A stretch of DNA of 64,000 bases from Meloidogyne chitwoodi (Eukaryota; Nematoda; Chromadorea; Rhabditida; Meloidogynidae), in assembly GCA_015183035.1 (NCBI GenBank), contig JACZZP010000007.1, positions 2,418,001-2,482,000 of the forward strand, given 5' to 3'. Made by a program: the position numbers and the translations under genes. Under the pieces are notes generated by a model. It did no database searches, was not told where the DNA came from, and was given only the letters and a program-made list of their open reading frames with translations. This document shows, in pieces, positions 10,888 through 22,341 of this stretch (the first letter of the stretch is position 1; each line of letters begins with the position of its first letter).

Positions 10888-12786
10888 TTAAAAAAGAAAT
10901 ATAAAATTAGGCAAAATTATTTTTAAAATTATAAAAATAATTAAAAATGGAGCTATTTTTGAGTTTATGGATTCCTTAATGCTTTTATTAGTTTCAATTT
11001 GTAAATCAGTAAATGAAGAGTCACCTTGTTTTAATTCTATTGCTGATGAAGAAATAAGCTAAAATAAATAAAATTAAAAAATAAATTATTAGAAAAACCT
11101 TTTGAACTTTTAATTGTCCATTTGTTGCCTTCTGCAAGAGTTCAAAATAATTACATAAATGTGAGTCACAAATACAATGTACCGATAAAGGTTCAGAAGA
11201 ATTTTCTAAATATTCAATAGTGCAGCCTACACCAACTTTCTTAAAAATAAAAAAATAATTATATATTTAAATTTTTTACTTTATCATCATCTACTTTTAA
11301 GCATCCTCCTAATAATTCAAATCTTTGCTTGGAAACACCAATGAATGAATTTGAAGAAGTTCCATCCTTTAAAGGTTCAGTTTCTACTACCATTTCTCTT
11401 GTTGATAGACTAGCAAAACAAAAATGTCCTTCACAAGTGGCTGATCTAAAATTTAATTAATTAATCATTTTATTTATTTATAATTTATTACTTTTTATAA
11501 ACTTCCTCAGTTATTGGTTCATCTTCACTACGTGCATGAAGACTATAACAAAAATTTAAATCGTCCGTTCGACGCCCTAATACTTGTTGCATTTGGCGAT
11601 TCCAAGTGCGGTTACGTTGATTACAATTTCCACTAGGCTCAGTACATACACAACCTTTAAGAAAAAAATTAAAATCTTTTTTAAATTTATTAATTCTTAC
11701 CATTAACAATAGTCTCGCTTGATGCTTGATAGTAAGCACAGACTAATTGTCCTTGGAGTTGATTTAAATAATTTGGTATTCTAAGGAAATTTTGTAATCT
11801 AGGAACACCTTTCCCACACCCTTGCTCATTTCCTCCAAAATCAACGAGACAATAATTTCCTTTACAAGTACGGGAACAGACAGAAGTGGATGATTGATCT
11901 TCAGAGAATATATCAGTTTTAGGGCATTGCTCTTGTTGTTGTTCACCCCCACATTCACAGCATTCAATTACTGGAAGTTTTGCCGGTAAATAATTGTTTA
12001 ACTTAATTTTTATTTATTTAGTTAAATTTTTTTAGCATTATTACTTTAGTTTTTTCATTACATAAATCCCCTTTACAGTAACAATGTGTAGATTCTGCCT
12101 GACCAGAGTAGCTACAGCCTTCTGTTCCGTTAGGAAGACCATGAATACAACCCTTCTATAAAATTTTTTTAATTTTATTATTTACGGAAAAACAAGAATA
12201 TAAGTTTCCGGGAACAAAAGCTCAAGTTTTCCGGAAAAATAAGAATAAAGTTCCGGAAACAAAAACTCAAGTTTTCCGGAAAAACAAGAATATAATTTCA
12301 ATAAACATAAAACTGTCCGGAAAAACAAGAAAATAAGTCCCGGAAACAAAAACTCAATTTTTCCGGAAAAACATGAATAGTTTCCGTAAACATAAAACTT
12401 AAAATTTTCCGGAAAATTAAACATTAATTTTATTTAAATTTATTTATTTTTACCTGCACAATTCCAACCATTTCTTCAAAAAAAAGTTCCAACTTAACAA
12501 AGCAATTTTCAGCAATACAAGTTTCATTTCTTCCCCCATTACCGCAATCACATTTAATTGGATCAAAACTCCCATCTTCAAGTAATTTACATTGTGCCAA
12601 ACAAGAATGACAAATATATGTTGTTTCTGTTTTAGAAAGTGTTTGAGCTGATAAAAGTGAGCTAAAAGAGACAAATAATGCTGTAATTCTTATAAATTGT
12701 GAATAAGAGGATTGTCGAGTAATTAATTTTTTGAGAATTAAATAATGAATTGAAAAAATATTTAATAAAGATAATAATAATATCAT
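10888..12786 (-). CDS. Secreted multi-module Cys-rich protein, possibly GPI-anchored, Ly6-like
   Basis: The start is the ATG at 12786. An N-terminal hydrophobic stretch (MILLLSLLNIFSIHYL, and a second ending LFVSFSSLLSAQT) looks like a signal or signal anchor. Repeated modules then have paired cysteines: CHSCLAQCKLL..CDCGNGGRNETC, STHCYCKGDLCN, CCECGGEQQQEQC..CSRTCKGNYC, GCVCTEPSGNCNQRNRTWN, and HCICDSHLCNYF. The CxC...CN endings (HCYCKGDLCN, HCICDSHLCN) are the hallmark end of Ly6/three-finger domains. The C-terminus is a hydrophobic tail (IAPFLIIFIILKIILPNF), fitting a GPI signal or a membrane segment. No enzymatic motif is seen. An extracellular adhesion or receptor-modulating role is inference. 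One intron (12184-12440) carries a minisatellite. Confidence 0.7.
12184..12421. repeat. Intronic minisatellite with TTCCGGAAA words
   Basis: Imperfect tandem units combine TTTTCCGGAAAAACAAGAA with a spacer such as TAAGTTCCGGAAACAAAAACTC. The block fills nearly the whole intron of the Cys-rich gene, and each unit contains short CCGG palindromes. Confidence 0.8.
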
Positions 12787-14274
12787 TAATAAGGAAGTAT
12801 ATATAGCTTTAAATTGAAAAAATTAAGGAAATTTAATATAAAATAATTTCTTTTTTGAGGATAAAAATTGTTAATCAATTATTTTTCATGGTTATTATAA
12901 TTGAAAAAATTTTCATTTCACTTTAAAAATGTAAAAAAAAAAGAAAATTGGCCAATCATGTAAAAATATTGGATCTTCTTTTAATCTCCTTCCGAATCTA
13001 ATTTTTATTCCAATTTTAATAAAGTAAAAAAGTCTTTCCTTTACTAATATAAATGGAAAAGGAAAATCAGGATTGTATAAATTATTATTTTTAATAATTT
13101 TGTTGATTAATATTTTTAGAAGAATTTCTTCTTTTCTCTCTTTTACTTTATTAAATAAATTTTTTATTAAATAAAAAGGAAAGTTAGGCTTATATCAGAA
13201 TGCGCAGCTAGATAAAGAAAAAATAATTACATACATACAAGTGAATAAATAAAAAAAATACATAAAAATCCACAGATATTAGTAGCGAAGGATTTATTCA
13301 TTGGAATTAACTTTAAGTATTTTTTCTAAATACTTAATTTTAATTAAAAATTAATTCAAAATAAAACATTATTTTTACTTTTTCTCTCATAAAAATTATA
13401 AAAGCTAGTTACTAAAGATTAAAATCCTTTTTACATTTAATTAAGCTAAATTTAAATGAATTAAGATATTAAACATCACAAAAGTTTATTTAAAAGAATA
13501 ATAATTTTATTTATTAGCGTGTCCTTGAAGGTAAAAGTCCTTGACCATGATACGAAAAAAATTAACGGGAGAACAAATATTTTTGAAAAATAATTTATAA
13601 ATGTTATTATAAATTATTAAAAATTAAAATATAAAAAAATATTAAATAGAACATTTAAATTTTCATTAAAGATTAGTTTAGTTAGATAAATTTAAGGCTA
13701 AATTCTTTTAATGTTAATGGATTTTTTAATGAATATAGTCGATTAAGTTTAAAAGAAAAAAACAGGACAAATTAAATTTTAAATTTGTATTTTTTATTAT
13801 AATATAGTTGAATCTTCTTATCTAACAACCACAGGATATTAAGCTATAATGCGTATATTTACTTATATTTAGATTATTATTTTTATTTTAATAAAAAAAA
13901 GATAAATATTTGCAAATATTTAATATACTTTTACATGTTTTTACACTTAAATATTTTTTTATTTACCTTTAATATGATGACGTTCTCTCAAGTGTCATCC
14001 TTACGTAGTTTGATCACTTATAAGGGAAGTATGTAATTTAATATATAAAAGTGGATTTTACATATATTAATATATTTTAATATCTGAATTAATGTAGAAT
14101 AAATTTTAAAAATGAAGTAAAAATGAATAAACGTGACACTTTCTTATATACACTTTGAAGAGTAAAATTGAGTAATAATATTAAATTTTTATTAAATTAG
14201 TATGATTTTTAAATTAATAGGTTAAATTGTAATAATTAGTAAATGTAAGAGCTTGAACATTTATAGGATAATTT
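12787..14274. other. Intergenic region, 1.5 kb
   Basis: AT-rich with no open frame of note. It should hold the promoter of the Cys-rich gene and the 3' end of the cholinesterase-like gene. No RNA gene or ordered repeat was seen. Confidence 0.5.
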
Positions 14275-17208
14275 TTAAAATTTTAAAAAACCCGTTTCGT
14301 TAAAATAAAAAATAATCATCTCAATCCTTTCCCTGTCCCAGTATTTTTTTAATAAATTTTTTATATCTATTCTTCTAAATTCATCAAGTGTTTCAGCATA
14401 ACCAATTAATGTAGTTGTCATTTTTATTATTAAATATTCTATTAAATCTCTTTTTAGGTAACTCACATAACCATAGCTTGAAATCACCCAGTAAAAATTT
14501 ATCTAATGCGCCCGATTCAATTTGGCCTAAGGGAAGAAGATTCAACCATTTTGGCCAATTTTGACCTTCCTTATTTGTGTTATTTGGCTGTTTAAAATTA
14601 AATAAAAGCCTTGGAAATATTGTTGGCCATTCTATTGAGTTTCCTTCAAATTTATTGCTAATAATTGTTTGTTCATCAGCATTTGGTTCTCTTGAAAATA
14701 TTATTATTATTCTAATTTTCTCATAAGAATTTTATTATTACTTACCCAAATACAACAAATGAAGCCAAACGATTTGCAAAATCATCAACTGCTTTACCCA
14801 CCTTATGTTCTTTAAATTCTTCAGGTACACCATTAAGTAATAATTCTTCCAAACAGGCAGGCTGCGCCGATGCCAACGGATTTGTCTGACGCGCCCCTTC
14901 CTCTGCTTTATCCACACTTGAAATATTTAGTATTGCCAGAGGTTCAAAAACAAATCCATAGACTCGCTCATTAAAGAGAAATGTACGAACAAGCCATTCA
15001 AGAACTGTTGGACCAGCAATAAATAAATCAGTATAAATCTAAAAATTTAGGGAAATTAATTATGTCACTCTAATTTACTCGTTTAATTAGATCCTCCATA
15101 TTTTTCATTATTTCTTCATTAAATTGATTTAATATTCCATCAATTTTTCCTTTTTTTAAATAATAATTAATTAATTCTTCAATTCCAAATTCTCCCCAAT
15201 ATTCCTCTGATGCTTTTTTTAAATCAATCATCTTCCTTAAATTTTCTGCTAATTCATCTTTTATTGCTGTATTAACTCGATTATGTAATGCTTCACGCAT
15301 TTGAGATGAAACGATATGTTCCGATTTTTGCTGAAACTATAAAAATCAAAAAACTTTAATCAAAATATTTTGTACATTTAAAATGCTAGAAGGATCGGTA
15401 CAAAAGCCAATGATGCTAGGAATTTGTGAACTTGAAGAAAAAGGATTTTCTGGAACGTAAAAACTAGAAGAATTAATACTTTCATCTGAAGTAATGATTG
15501 GCCATTGATTTAAATTTGGAAATTGAATTTTATTTTCCACAGATATAATATCCTTTAATTTAAAATTAATTTTATTTTTTAATTTATTTTAATAATTATT
15601 ACTTGCTGATTTAATCCAATTAAACATTTTTCTAATTTAATTTGTAATTCAACAGAATAATTATTATTTTTGATTTGATTCCATTCATTATTATTTAAAC
15701 AATTTGCTTCAATTGCAAATTTCATGCTAGGATCAAATATATTCGAAGTTGAGTCATTATTATTTTTTAAATTGGATTGAAAGAGTAAAGGTGAAAATAA
15801 AGATCCAGAAATTAAAATTTGACGTTTGAATAATGCTTAAATTTATTTTTTTAAAAGCATTCTGAATTTCTAAAAACATTCTGGTTTTTATTAAAAACAT
15901 CCTGAATTTTATTAAAAACATTCTGAAATTTATTAAAACATTCTGAATTTTATTAAAAACATTCTCAATTTCTAAAAACATTCTGGTTTTTATTAAAAAC
16001 ATTCTGAATTTTATTAAAAACATTCTGAAATTTATTAAAAACATTCTGAATTTTTTATTATCATAATTTTTAATTATCTCACATTTCCCTTGATTAATTA
16101 TTCCAAGAAGTGAAACCAATTTAGCACCTTCACCACTAGCTAAAACAGTTATTTCTTCTCTATTTCCTCCAAAATAAGCAATATTTCTTTGAATCCATTC
16201 CAATCCTGTTTTAATATCCCATAAAGCAAAATTTCTTTTTGAGTCAGACCAGTCCGGTAAATAAAAATGACCCAAAATAAAATAAATAAAAATAAATTTA
16301 ATTTAATATTTTACCATAAAACCCCATTCTATAATTAATTGATACGACAATAATTCCATTATCTCCGCTGTTTTTATTACAAGCCAAATTTTTTATAATG
16401 ACAGAAGGTTCAAAATTTGCATTGCTGCGTTTAAGCCAATGCCCATCATTAATAATCAGAAGAATTGATGAAGAAATATTTTTAGAAGAATAAATAGAAG
16501 AAGTACAACGATAAATGTTTAAAGTATGGCATTGTTCGGGTGCAGCAATAATTTCTAATGGAGGTGGATTCCAATGAAGATCAGGAAGTGCTTGAGTACG
16601 GATAAAACTTTAAAATTGATAAATTATATTTTTTAGAATATTTAATATTTTTTTTATTAATAACAAACCCATTAGGACACCCAAATCCATAATTTATTGC
16701 ATAAAAGTCTTTTGGTAGTGGAGCTATTTTTGCTTGCTAAAAATTCATAAAAAAATTAAATATAGGTAATTTAATAATTTACCTCAAATCTAGGTGTTTC
16801 CAATGCATAAGGAATATTTAAAAAATAATCTCCATTGCCCATAGCCAATTTTCTACCAAAAATTGAAAATTCTTCTGTTGGATTATCATCTTTCCCTTCC
16901 AATTTTATTCTAATCTCTGAGAAAATATTTTCTTTAATATTTAAATTGCTTATTTCAAAAAAATCTAATAGGCGAAATTGTAAGGCAAATATAATAAATA
17001 AAGTAAGGGATAAAGAACCAAATAATGCTAAAAAATTAGGGATTATTTTAAACAAAATTATTAAATACTTACATGCTAAAAGCAAATTTCTCCAAGAAAA
17101 TTCATTTTTATTTGATTCATTATATTTTTTAATATTTTTCTTGGATTCCATTGATGCTCGAAAATTGGATGAAGCAAAAGAATTTTGGAAATTTGGACGA
17201 GTTGGCAT
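14275..17208 (-). CDS. Type II membrane cholinesterase-like protein, probably catalytically inactive
   Basis: The ATG at 17208 starts a basic cytoplasmic tail (MPTRPNFQNSF), then a membrane segment (FLALFGSLSLTLFIIFAL), then an extracellular alpha/beta-hydrolase of the carboxylesterase/cholinesterase family. Family landmarks are FLNIPYALETPRFE, ALPDLHWNPPP, IIVVSINYRMGFYGHFYLP, NFALWDIKTGLEWIQRNIAYFGGN and a C-terminal LDEFRRIDIKNLL. The nucleophile elbow, normally GESAG, reads ASGEGA, so the catalytic serine is displaced or lost. That resembles neuroligin/gliotactin-like adhesion members, although those are type I proteins; the topology here (N-terminal anchor) is different. About ten exons. 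One intron holds a repeat; near the 3' end a 49-nt intron (GTGATTTC...AATAG) is needed to stay in frame. Confidence 0.72.
15847..16055. repeat. Intronic tandem repeat of ATTCTGAATTTTATTAAAAAC type
   Basis: About nine imperfect copies of a 22-26 bp unit sharing AAAACATTCTGA, alternating with TTTCTAAAAACATTCTGGTT. It lies in an intron of the cholinesterase-like gene and is open on the minus strand only by chance. Confidence 0.85.
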
Positions 17209-18219
17209 TTTCAAAAATTTAATAAATATTTATTTCTTGAAGATTAGAAAAAAAATATTTAAATTAAACGAAAACAAAAAAATATTTATTTTCAAAACAG
17301 GAAATGAAGAATTCTATGTAGCATGGATTGTTTGATAGCAAATCAGCTAATCTTCGCTGGTTTTGCACATAAATATAACTGCAGCGCATTAACTTCTCTT
17401 TCTTTATCTTATCCCGTTATTTTACCGGTTCCTCATCAAAATAATTGACTGTGTTATTAAATTAATTTTATTAAAATTGGAATAATATTAAAGAGAAACA
17501 ACAATTTCAATTTCTTATTTTTTATCCCACTATTTTCATTTAAATAATTTAAATAAAAATAAAAATTAATTGTTCAAAAATATAATAAGCTAAATAATAT
17601 TATTTTTACACTTGTCTCACTTGATTTTCATCCAATTTTTTGTTTTTCATTCTTTTCTCTTTCTTTTATTATATTCTTTTGGATGTTTTTCCCGTTTTTG
17701 GCGCTTAATGATCACAAAAACTTTTCTTCTTCTACTAAGTTGCTTCTACCCTTAAGAAGCTTGTTTTGATCGCCTTGTTGAGAGAAGAATTTTTTAATAA
17801 AAGAAAAATCTTTTGACAGTGAAAATAATTGAAAGAATGGAAGTAAAACACGAGTTTTTAGCTTGAAAACATTACAGGGGAAAATTTTTTTTGGCAATTT
17901 TTATTAAAAAGAATTTTAAAGATTTAAGATAAATATTTTTAATTAAAATTAAGAAATATGTTTTTCTTAATTTTAAAATTATTTAAAAATTAAAAGTGCA
18001 TATTTATCATTAATTAAAGTGCATAATTTTTAAATACACACGAGACTAGACTAGACGAAAGTACTTTCCCTATGGAAAAAAATTATTAGACAAATTAGCA
18101 TGCCTTTCAAATCATTTTATTTAAATTATCAGGTGATTTGACTGTGGGAAGAGAGTTTAAATATTTAAAATTTGTATGTATATTAATGCCATTTATTTTT
18201 ATTATAAAGGAAAAAACAG
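17209..18219. other. Divergent promoter region
   Basis: About 1 kb between the start codons of the cholinesterase-like gene (-) and the secreted pioneer gene (+). It is AT-rich with no motif that can be named. Confidence 0.5.
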
Positions 18220-18924
18220 ATGATTTTGCTTGGCACTAAACAAAAAAAGACTTTTCTATTTTTTATGTACACATTATTTTTTATTTTAATATTTTTCCAA
18301 CTTTGTCAGTCCAACGAACTGACACTTAAATATTATAAAAAAACTCACATTTGTAATTTTATTGAAGATAATGGAACAAATAAGAAAATAATTAGTGTCA
18401 TGAAATTTTATAAATATTCCAAAAGCAAATTATTTGGAGAAACTAATTATTTCTTTTTTTTCGGGGAACAAGGTGATTTATATTATCTTAAAGAAAAAGA
18501 AGCAAAAAAATGTACAAGTCCGATATATCACATAGGACGGTGGACTTGGGATTTAACAATTGAGGATGGTAATGTGAGTTGTAAATATCTTTTAATTATG
18601 CAAAATAAAAATTATTTTTAGGTTAAAGAATATTCGCCAATAAATGGGATAGATTACAGCCAAAAACGTTATTGCCAAATTATATTAAATAATTCAAGAA
18701 CTTTTATCTTTAAAAATACGAATAATGAACATTTTGGAAAGGAAGTGGATACATTATATTTAAATAAAGAATTTAATAAAATTCTACTTTTTCCACATCC
18801 AAATAAAATATTTTTTGAAGACAATGAACAAATAAAAAAGCTACTTTGGATTAGTTGTAGTAATTCAGCTAGTGGATATAAAAAAGGTTATTTTAAAAAT
18901 ACAAAATTTAAAAATAATAATTAA
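18220..18924 (+). CDS. Secreted pioneer protein
   Basis: Two exons (18220-18573 and 18622-18924, with a 48-nt intron) give 218 residues. The N-terminus MILLGTKQKKTFLFFMYTLF is a charged start followed by a long hydrophobic core ending QLCQSNE, a good signal peptide. The mature part is basic and rich in Lys, Tyr, Phe and Asn, with a few cysteines (HICNF, KKCTS, RYCQI, ISCSN). No domain was recognised. In a plant-parasitic nematode a short secreted orphan like this is a candidate for a secreted effector or cuticle/gut product, but nothing in the sequence decides between them. Confidence 0.7.
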
Positions 18925-19934
18925 TTTTATATTATTTTAAGCAAAATTTGAGAGAATAAATAATTAAATTAAAAAATAAAAGCATTTAGATGTAAAATAA
19001 GAATAACCGATGAATTTTTATAAAAACAATTTATAAAATCTGGATATATTTTAAATTATTTTTATATTTATTGCCACGGGCAACCAAAGAACATTTTTAT
19101 ATAATTTGTTTTTATTTCAACTAAACTTTTTATTATTCACACTTTATTGTTCCTTTTTATTAAGTTTAAACTCCGAATGTATCAAGAATAATTATTATCC
19201 TCTTTTCTACTATTAAAATTATCAAATTTATCAGTTTAATTATTTAATCAGACAATTTTTGTCGTTATCAATTAATTTATAACGAAAAATAATTTTATTT
19301 TTTTTATTAAAAATTAATTCTTTGCTTGGTTGTTCTCATTATATTTGTTCTTCCTTTTTTTAATTACAATCTACAATCACAAATAAAATAGTAAGTATTT
19401 TTTATTCCTAAATTTAAGTTTGTGGAAAAACTTAAGACAGTTTTCCTCAACAAAGTATATTATAAAATACTTAAAACTTAAAATAATAAACTGAAGTTTG
19501 TTATTTCTTTTATTTCTCTTTTAAAATTAAATTAAAATTCTTGGTTTATTCAACCGTAAAATAATCTTAAAATTAAAAAAAAATAACTGTTCAAACATTT
19601 AATTAACTCTTCTCTCATTTTTAAATTAAATTAAATAGTTAAATTCGCACTTTAATTTAAAAAATTTTTTATTTGCTTTTCTTTTCAACTATCTTATACT
19701 TTTTTGTTTAATTTTGATCCAAAAGTTCTTTGATAAAAAAAACTTATTATTTACCTAGTTTGAACTTGAAACATAAATAATCAATAATTTTAATTTTTTA
19801 ATTTTTCATAGAAGCAAGAAATAACTTTTATCCTAAGTTTTTTGATCCAAAAGTTCAATATCTGTTTTTTTTTTTAATTTTAATTTTTTGTTTAATTTTA
19901 AAAATATTTTATAGCTTTCTCAATATTCCTAAAA
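18925..19934. other. Intergenic region upstream of the UGT gene
   Basis: AT-rich, with many TTAATT words and poly-T runs. The phrase TTTTTGATCCAAAAGTTC occurs twice (near 19714 and 19839), a short direct repeat. Nothing else was recognised. Confidence 0.5.
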
Positions 19935-21943
19935 ATGAAAATTTATTTAAAAAATTTATTTTCTTTATTTACACACATAAAAACTTTATTCTTATTTTTA
20001 TCATTATTTTTACAAATTTATGTGGATGCTTCAAAAATTTTAGTTTTTAGTCCAACAATCAGTCGTAGTCATATGATTTCTAATGCACGTATAGCTGATA
20101 CTTTAGCTGTTGATGGACATAATGTGGTCAGTTTAAAATTTAATTTTAAATGAGGGTTTATTTATATTTTTAGACACTTCTTGAAGTTGAATTTATTGAA
20201 CCTGTGGGGGAATTAAATGCCTCAAAACATGCTAAAACTATACTTATACCTGGCCAATTTATGGATTTAAATGGATTTAATACATCAACACTAGCAAAAA
20301 TGTCCTTTTTAAAAGTTGAATTAACAAAACAATTTGTGTTTGGTGCAATTTTACAAACTAATTTTAATAAAGCTTGCGAAAGTAAAAGAATTTTTTTTAT
20401 TTAATTATTTAATTTTTTTATTAGGGTTTTTAATAGTGTCAGAAAAACTTTTTGAGCGCCTTCGAGCTGATAAATTTGATATTATAATAACTGAGCAATT
20501 AAACTTTTGTGGAACTGGTGTTGGACATCTATTGGGGATACCTACTCATATCTTACTTTCAAGGTACTATTAAAAATTTCGGAATTTTATTGAAATAAAA
20601 TTTTTCATTTTTTCTTCAAGTTGTCCAATTCAAGAACATGTCGCTTCCATACTTGGACTTAACAACCCGTCAAGTTATATTCCATCGTTATTCGATTCCG
20701 ATTTATCTGATAAAATGACAATTTATCAAAGAATGACAAATTTACTTAGACAATTAGTTGGTTATGTTTATACAATTTATGGCATTGATCCACTTACCCA
20801 AATATTTCGAAAATATTATGGATCAGAATTTCCGGATCTACGAAGTATTGTGGCAGAAAGCCCTTTTGTTTTTGTTAATGTTGATGAACTTGTGGATTTT
20901 CCACGTCCAATCTTTTCTAATATTGTTTATATTGGTGGACTTGGAATGGATGAGGAAAATCAGAACAAAAACGGGAAGAATGAATTACAAGTAAAAAAAT
21001 ACTTTTGAGGTCAAATAACCGAAATACTATTTTGTTATAGGAACCATTCAATATTGAAATGTCAAAAGGCAAAAAAGGCACAATTTTTTTTTCAATGGGT
21101 ACAATTATGCAAACAAAGGATATGGATGAAAACTTTCGACGTAACGTATTACAAGCATTTTCTCAATTACCGGATTATCACTTTATTATGAAAATCTCAA
21201 AGGACGACCATGTAGATTTAAAAAAATTAAATAAATTTATTAAAAATTTTAGTTTACAATAAATCTCGCCAAATCGATCAAAAATGTCTTTGTTACACCA
21301 TGGGCTCCACAGAATGCTATATTGAAGCATAATCGATTAAAGCTTTTTATCACTCATGGAGGTTATAATAGTATTATGGAATCGGCGCGTGCAGGAACGC
21401 CCTTAATCGCCATGGGATTTTTTGCTGATCAGTATAGAAATGCACGTGTTGCAGAAAGAAATGGATGGGCACTGCCATTTGACAAAAGTCTTCTACTTGG
21501 TGGAAGTGATGAATTTAAAGAAGCACTTTTAAAAGTAACTGAAAGTCAAAAGTAAGAAGTATTTTATATTTCTTTGGGAAGTATAATTATTTTTAAGTTA
21601 TACGGAATCTGCCAAACGGATCCAGCGCCTTGTTTTGAATAAACCTTTCTCTGCTAATGAACGGCTCTTACGTAGCATTCGCTTTCTTGAACTAAGCGAT
21701 GGAAAACTTCCCGAATTATTGCCAGAATCTCGAAATATGAGCACAATCCAGCTTTATAATTTGGATATTGCAGTTTTGGCACTTATTTCTTTAATTCTAA
21801 CATTGGCACTTTTTGTAATTATTTTGCGGCTGTTTTTACGGTTTTTGACTCATAAAGGCTCTATTATGATAAATACAATACGTGCGGTATTTTTCAGTGA
21901 AAGTGGCTTCAAATCAAATAATGAATATAAAAAGAATGAATGA
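19935..21943 (+). CDS. UDP-glycosyltransferase (UGT), ER membrane
   Basis: GT1-family enzyme transferring a sugar from a UDP-sugar to small lipophilic substrates; detoxification or endobiotic control in the ER lumen. About six exons. There is a signal peptide (LFLFLSLFLQIYVDAS). The acceptor half has KILVFSPTISRSHM and LLGIPTHILLSS. The donor half has GTIFFSMGT, FVTPWAPQNAILKH and the signature FITHGGYNSIMESARAGTPL, followed by FFADQYRNA. The His-Gly-Gly and the Asp-Gln of the signature are present, so it looks active. The C-terminus has a membrane segment (DIAVLALISLILTLALFVII) and a cytosolic tail with lysines (NNEYKKNE), the usual type I topology. The exon near 21262 ends before a short intron that rejoins at NLAKSIKNVFVTPW. 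Confidence 0.9.
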
Positions 21944-22341
21944 AAAAATAAAAATATAATTTTATTAATTACTTGTTAGTTGTAAATAATCTGGTTTATT
22001 AATAATTCGCTTAAATAAAAATATATTTTAATAAATTTAATAAATTCTGAAGGGTACGATAACTATTTAATAATGTTTAGCGACGAAACGTCCAGCTACG
22101 AGTTATGTTGTTTTTAATTTGGCAAAATGTCCTTTATTTTTTATGAAAAATATTAAACATGTTTTTGCTAGAGAAAGAAGATAAGATGTATGACATATAA
22201 TAGATTAGTAGAGAAAATATTTACAGATGTGGTGTTTTTTATTTTATTTTTTCATTAATTTTTTGTTTTTTATTTATTTTTTAAATTTTAGCACTTTATT
22301 TTAAATACTTCTTATAAACAAAAATATTTTTTATTTAAAAA
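21944..22341. other. Intergenic spacer
   Basis: AT-rich, with a long poly-T/A stretch near 22250; nothing recognised. Confidence 0.5.

Noticed and set aside
16835..17335. 166-codon plus-strand frame opposite the first exon of the cholinesterase-like gene
   Set aside because: It is the antisense shadow of a well-supported membrane-protein exon and has no recognisable features.
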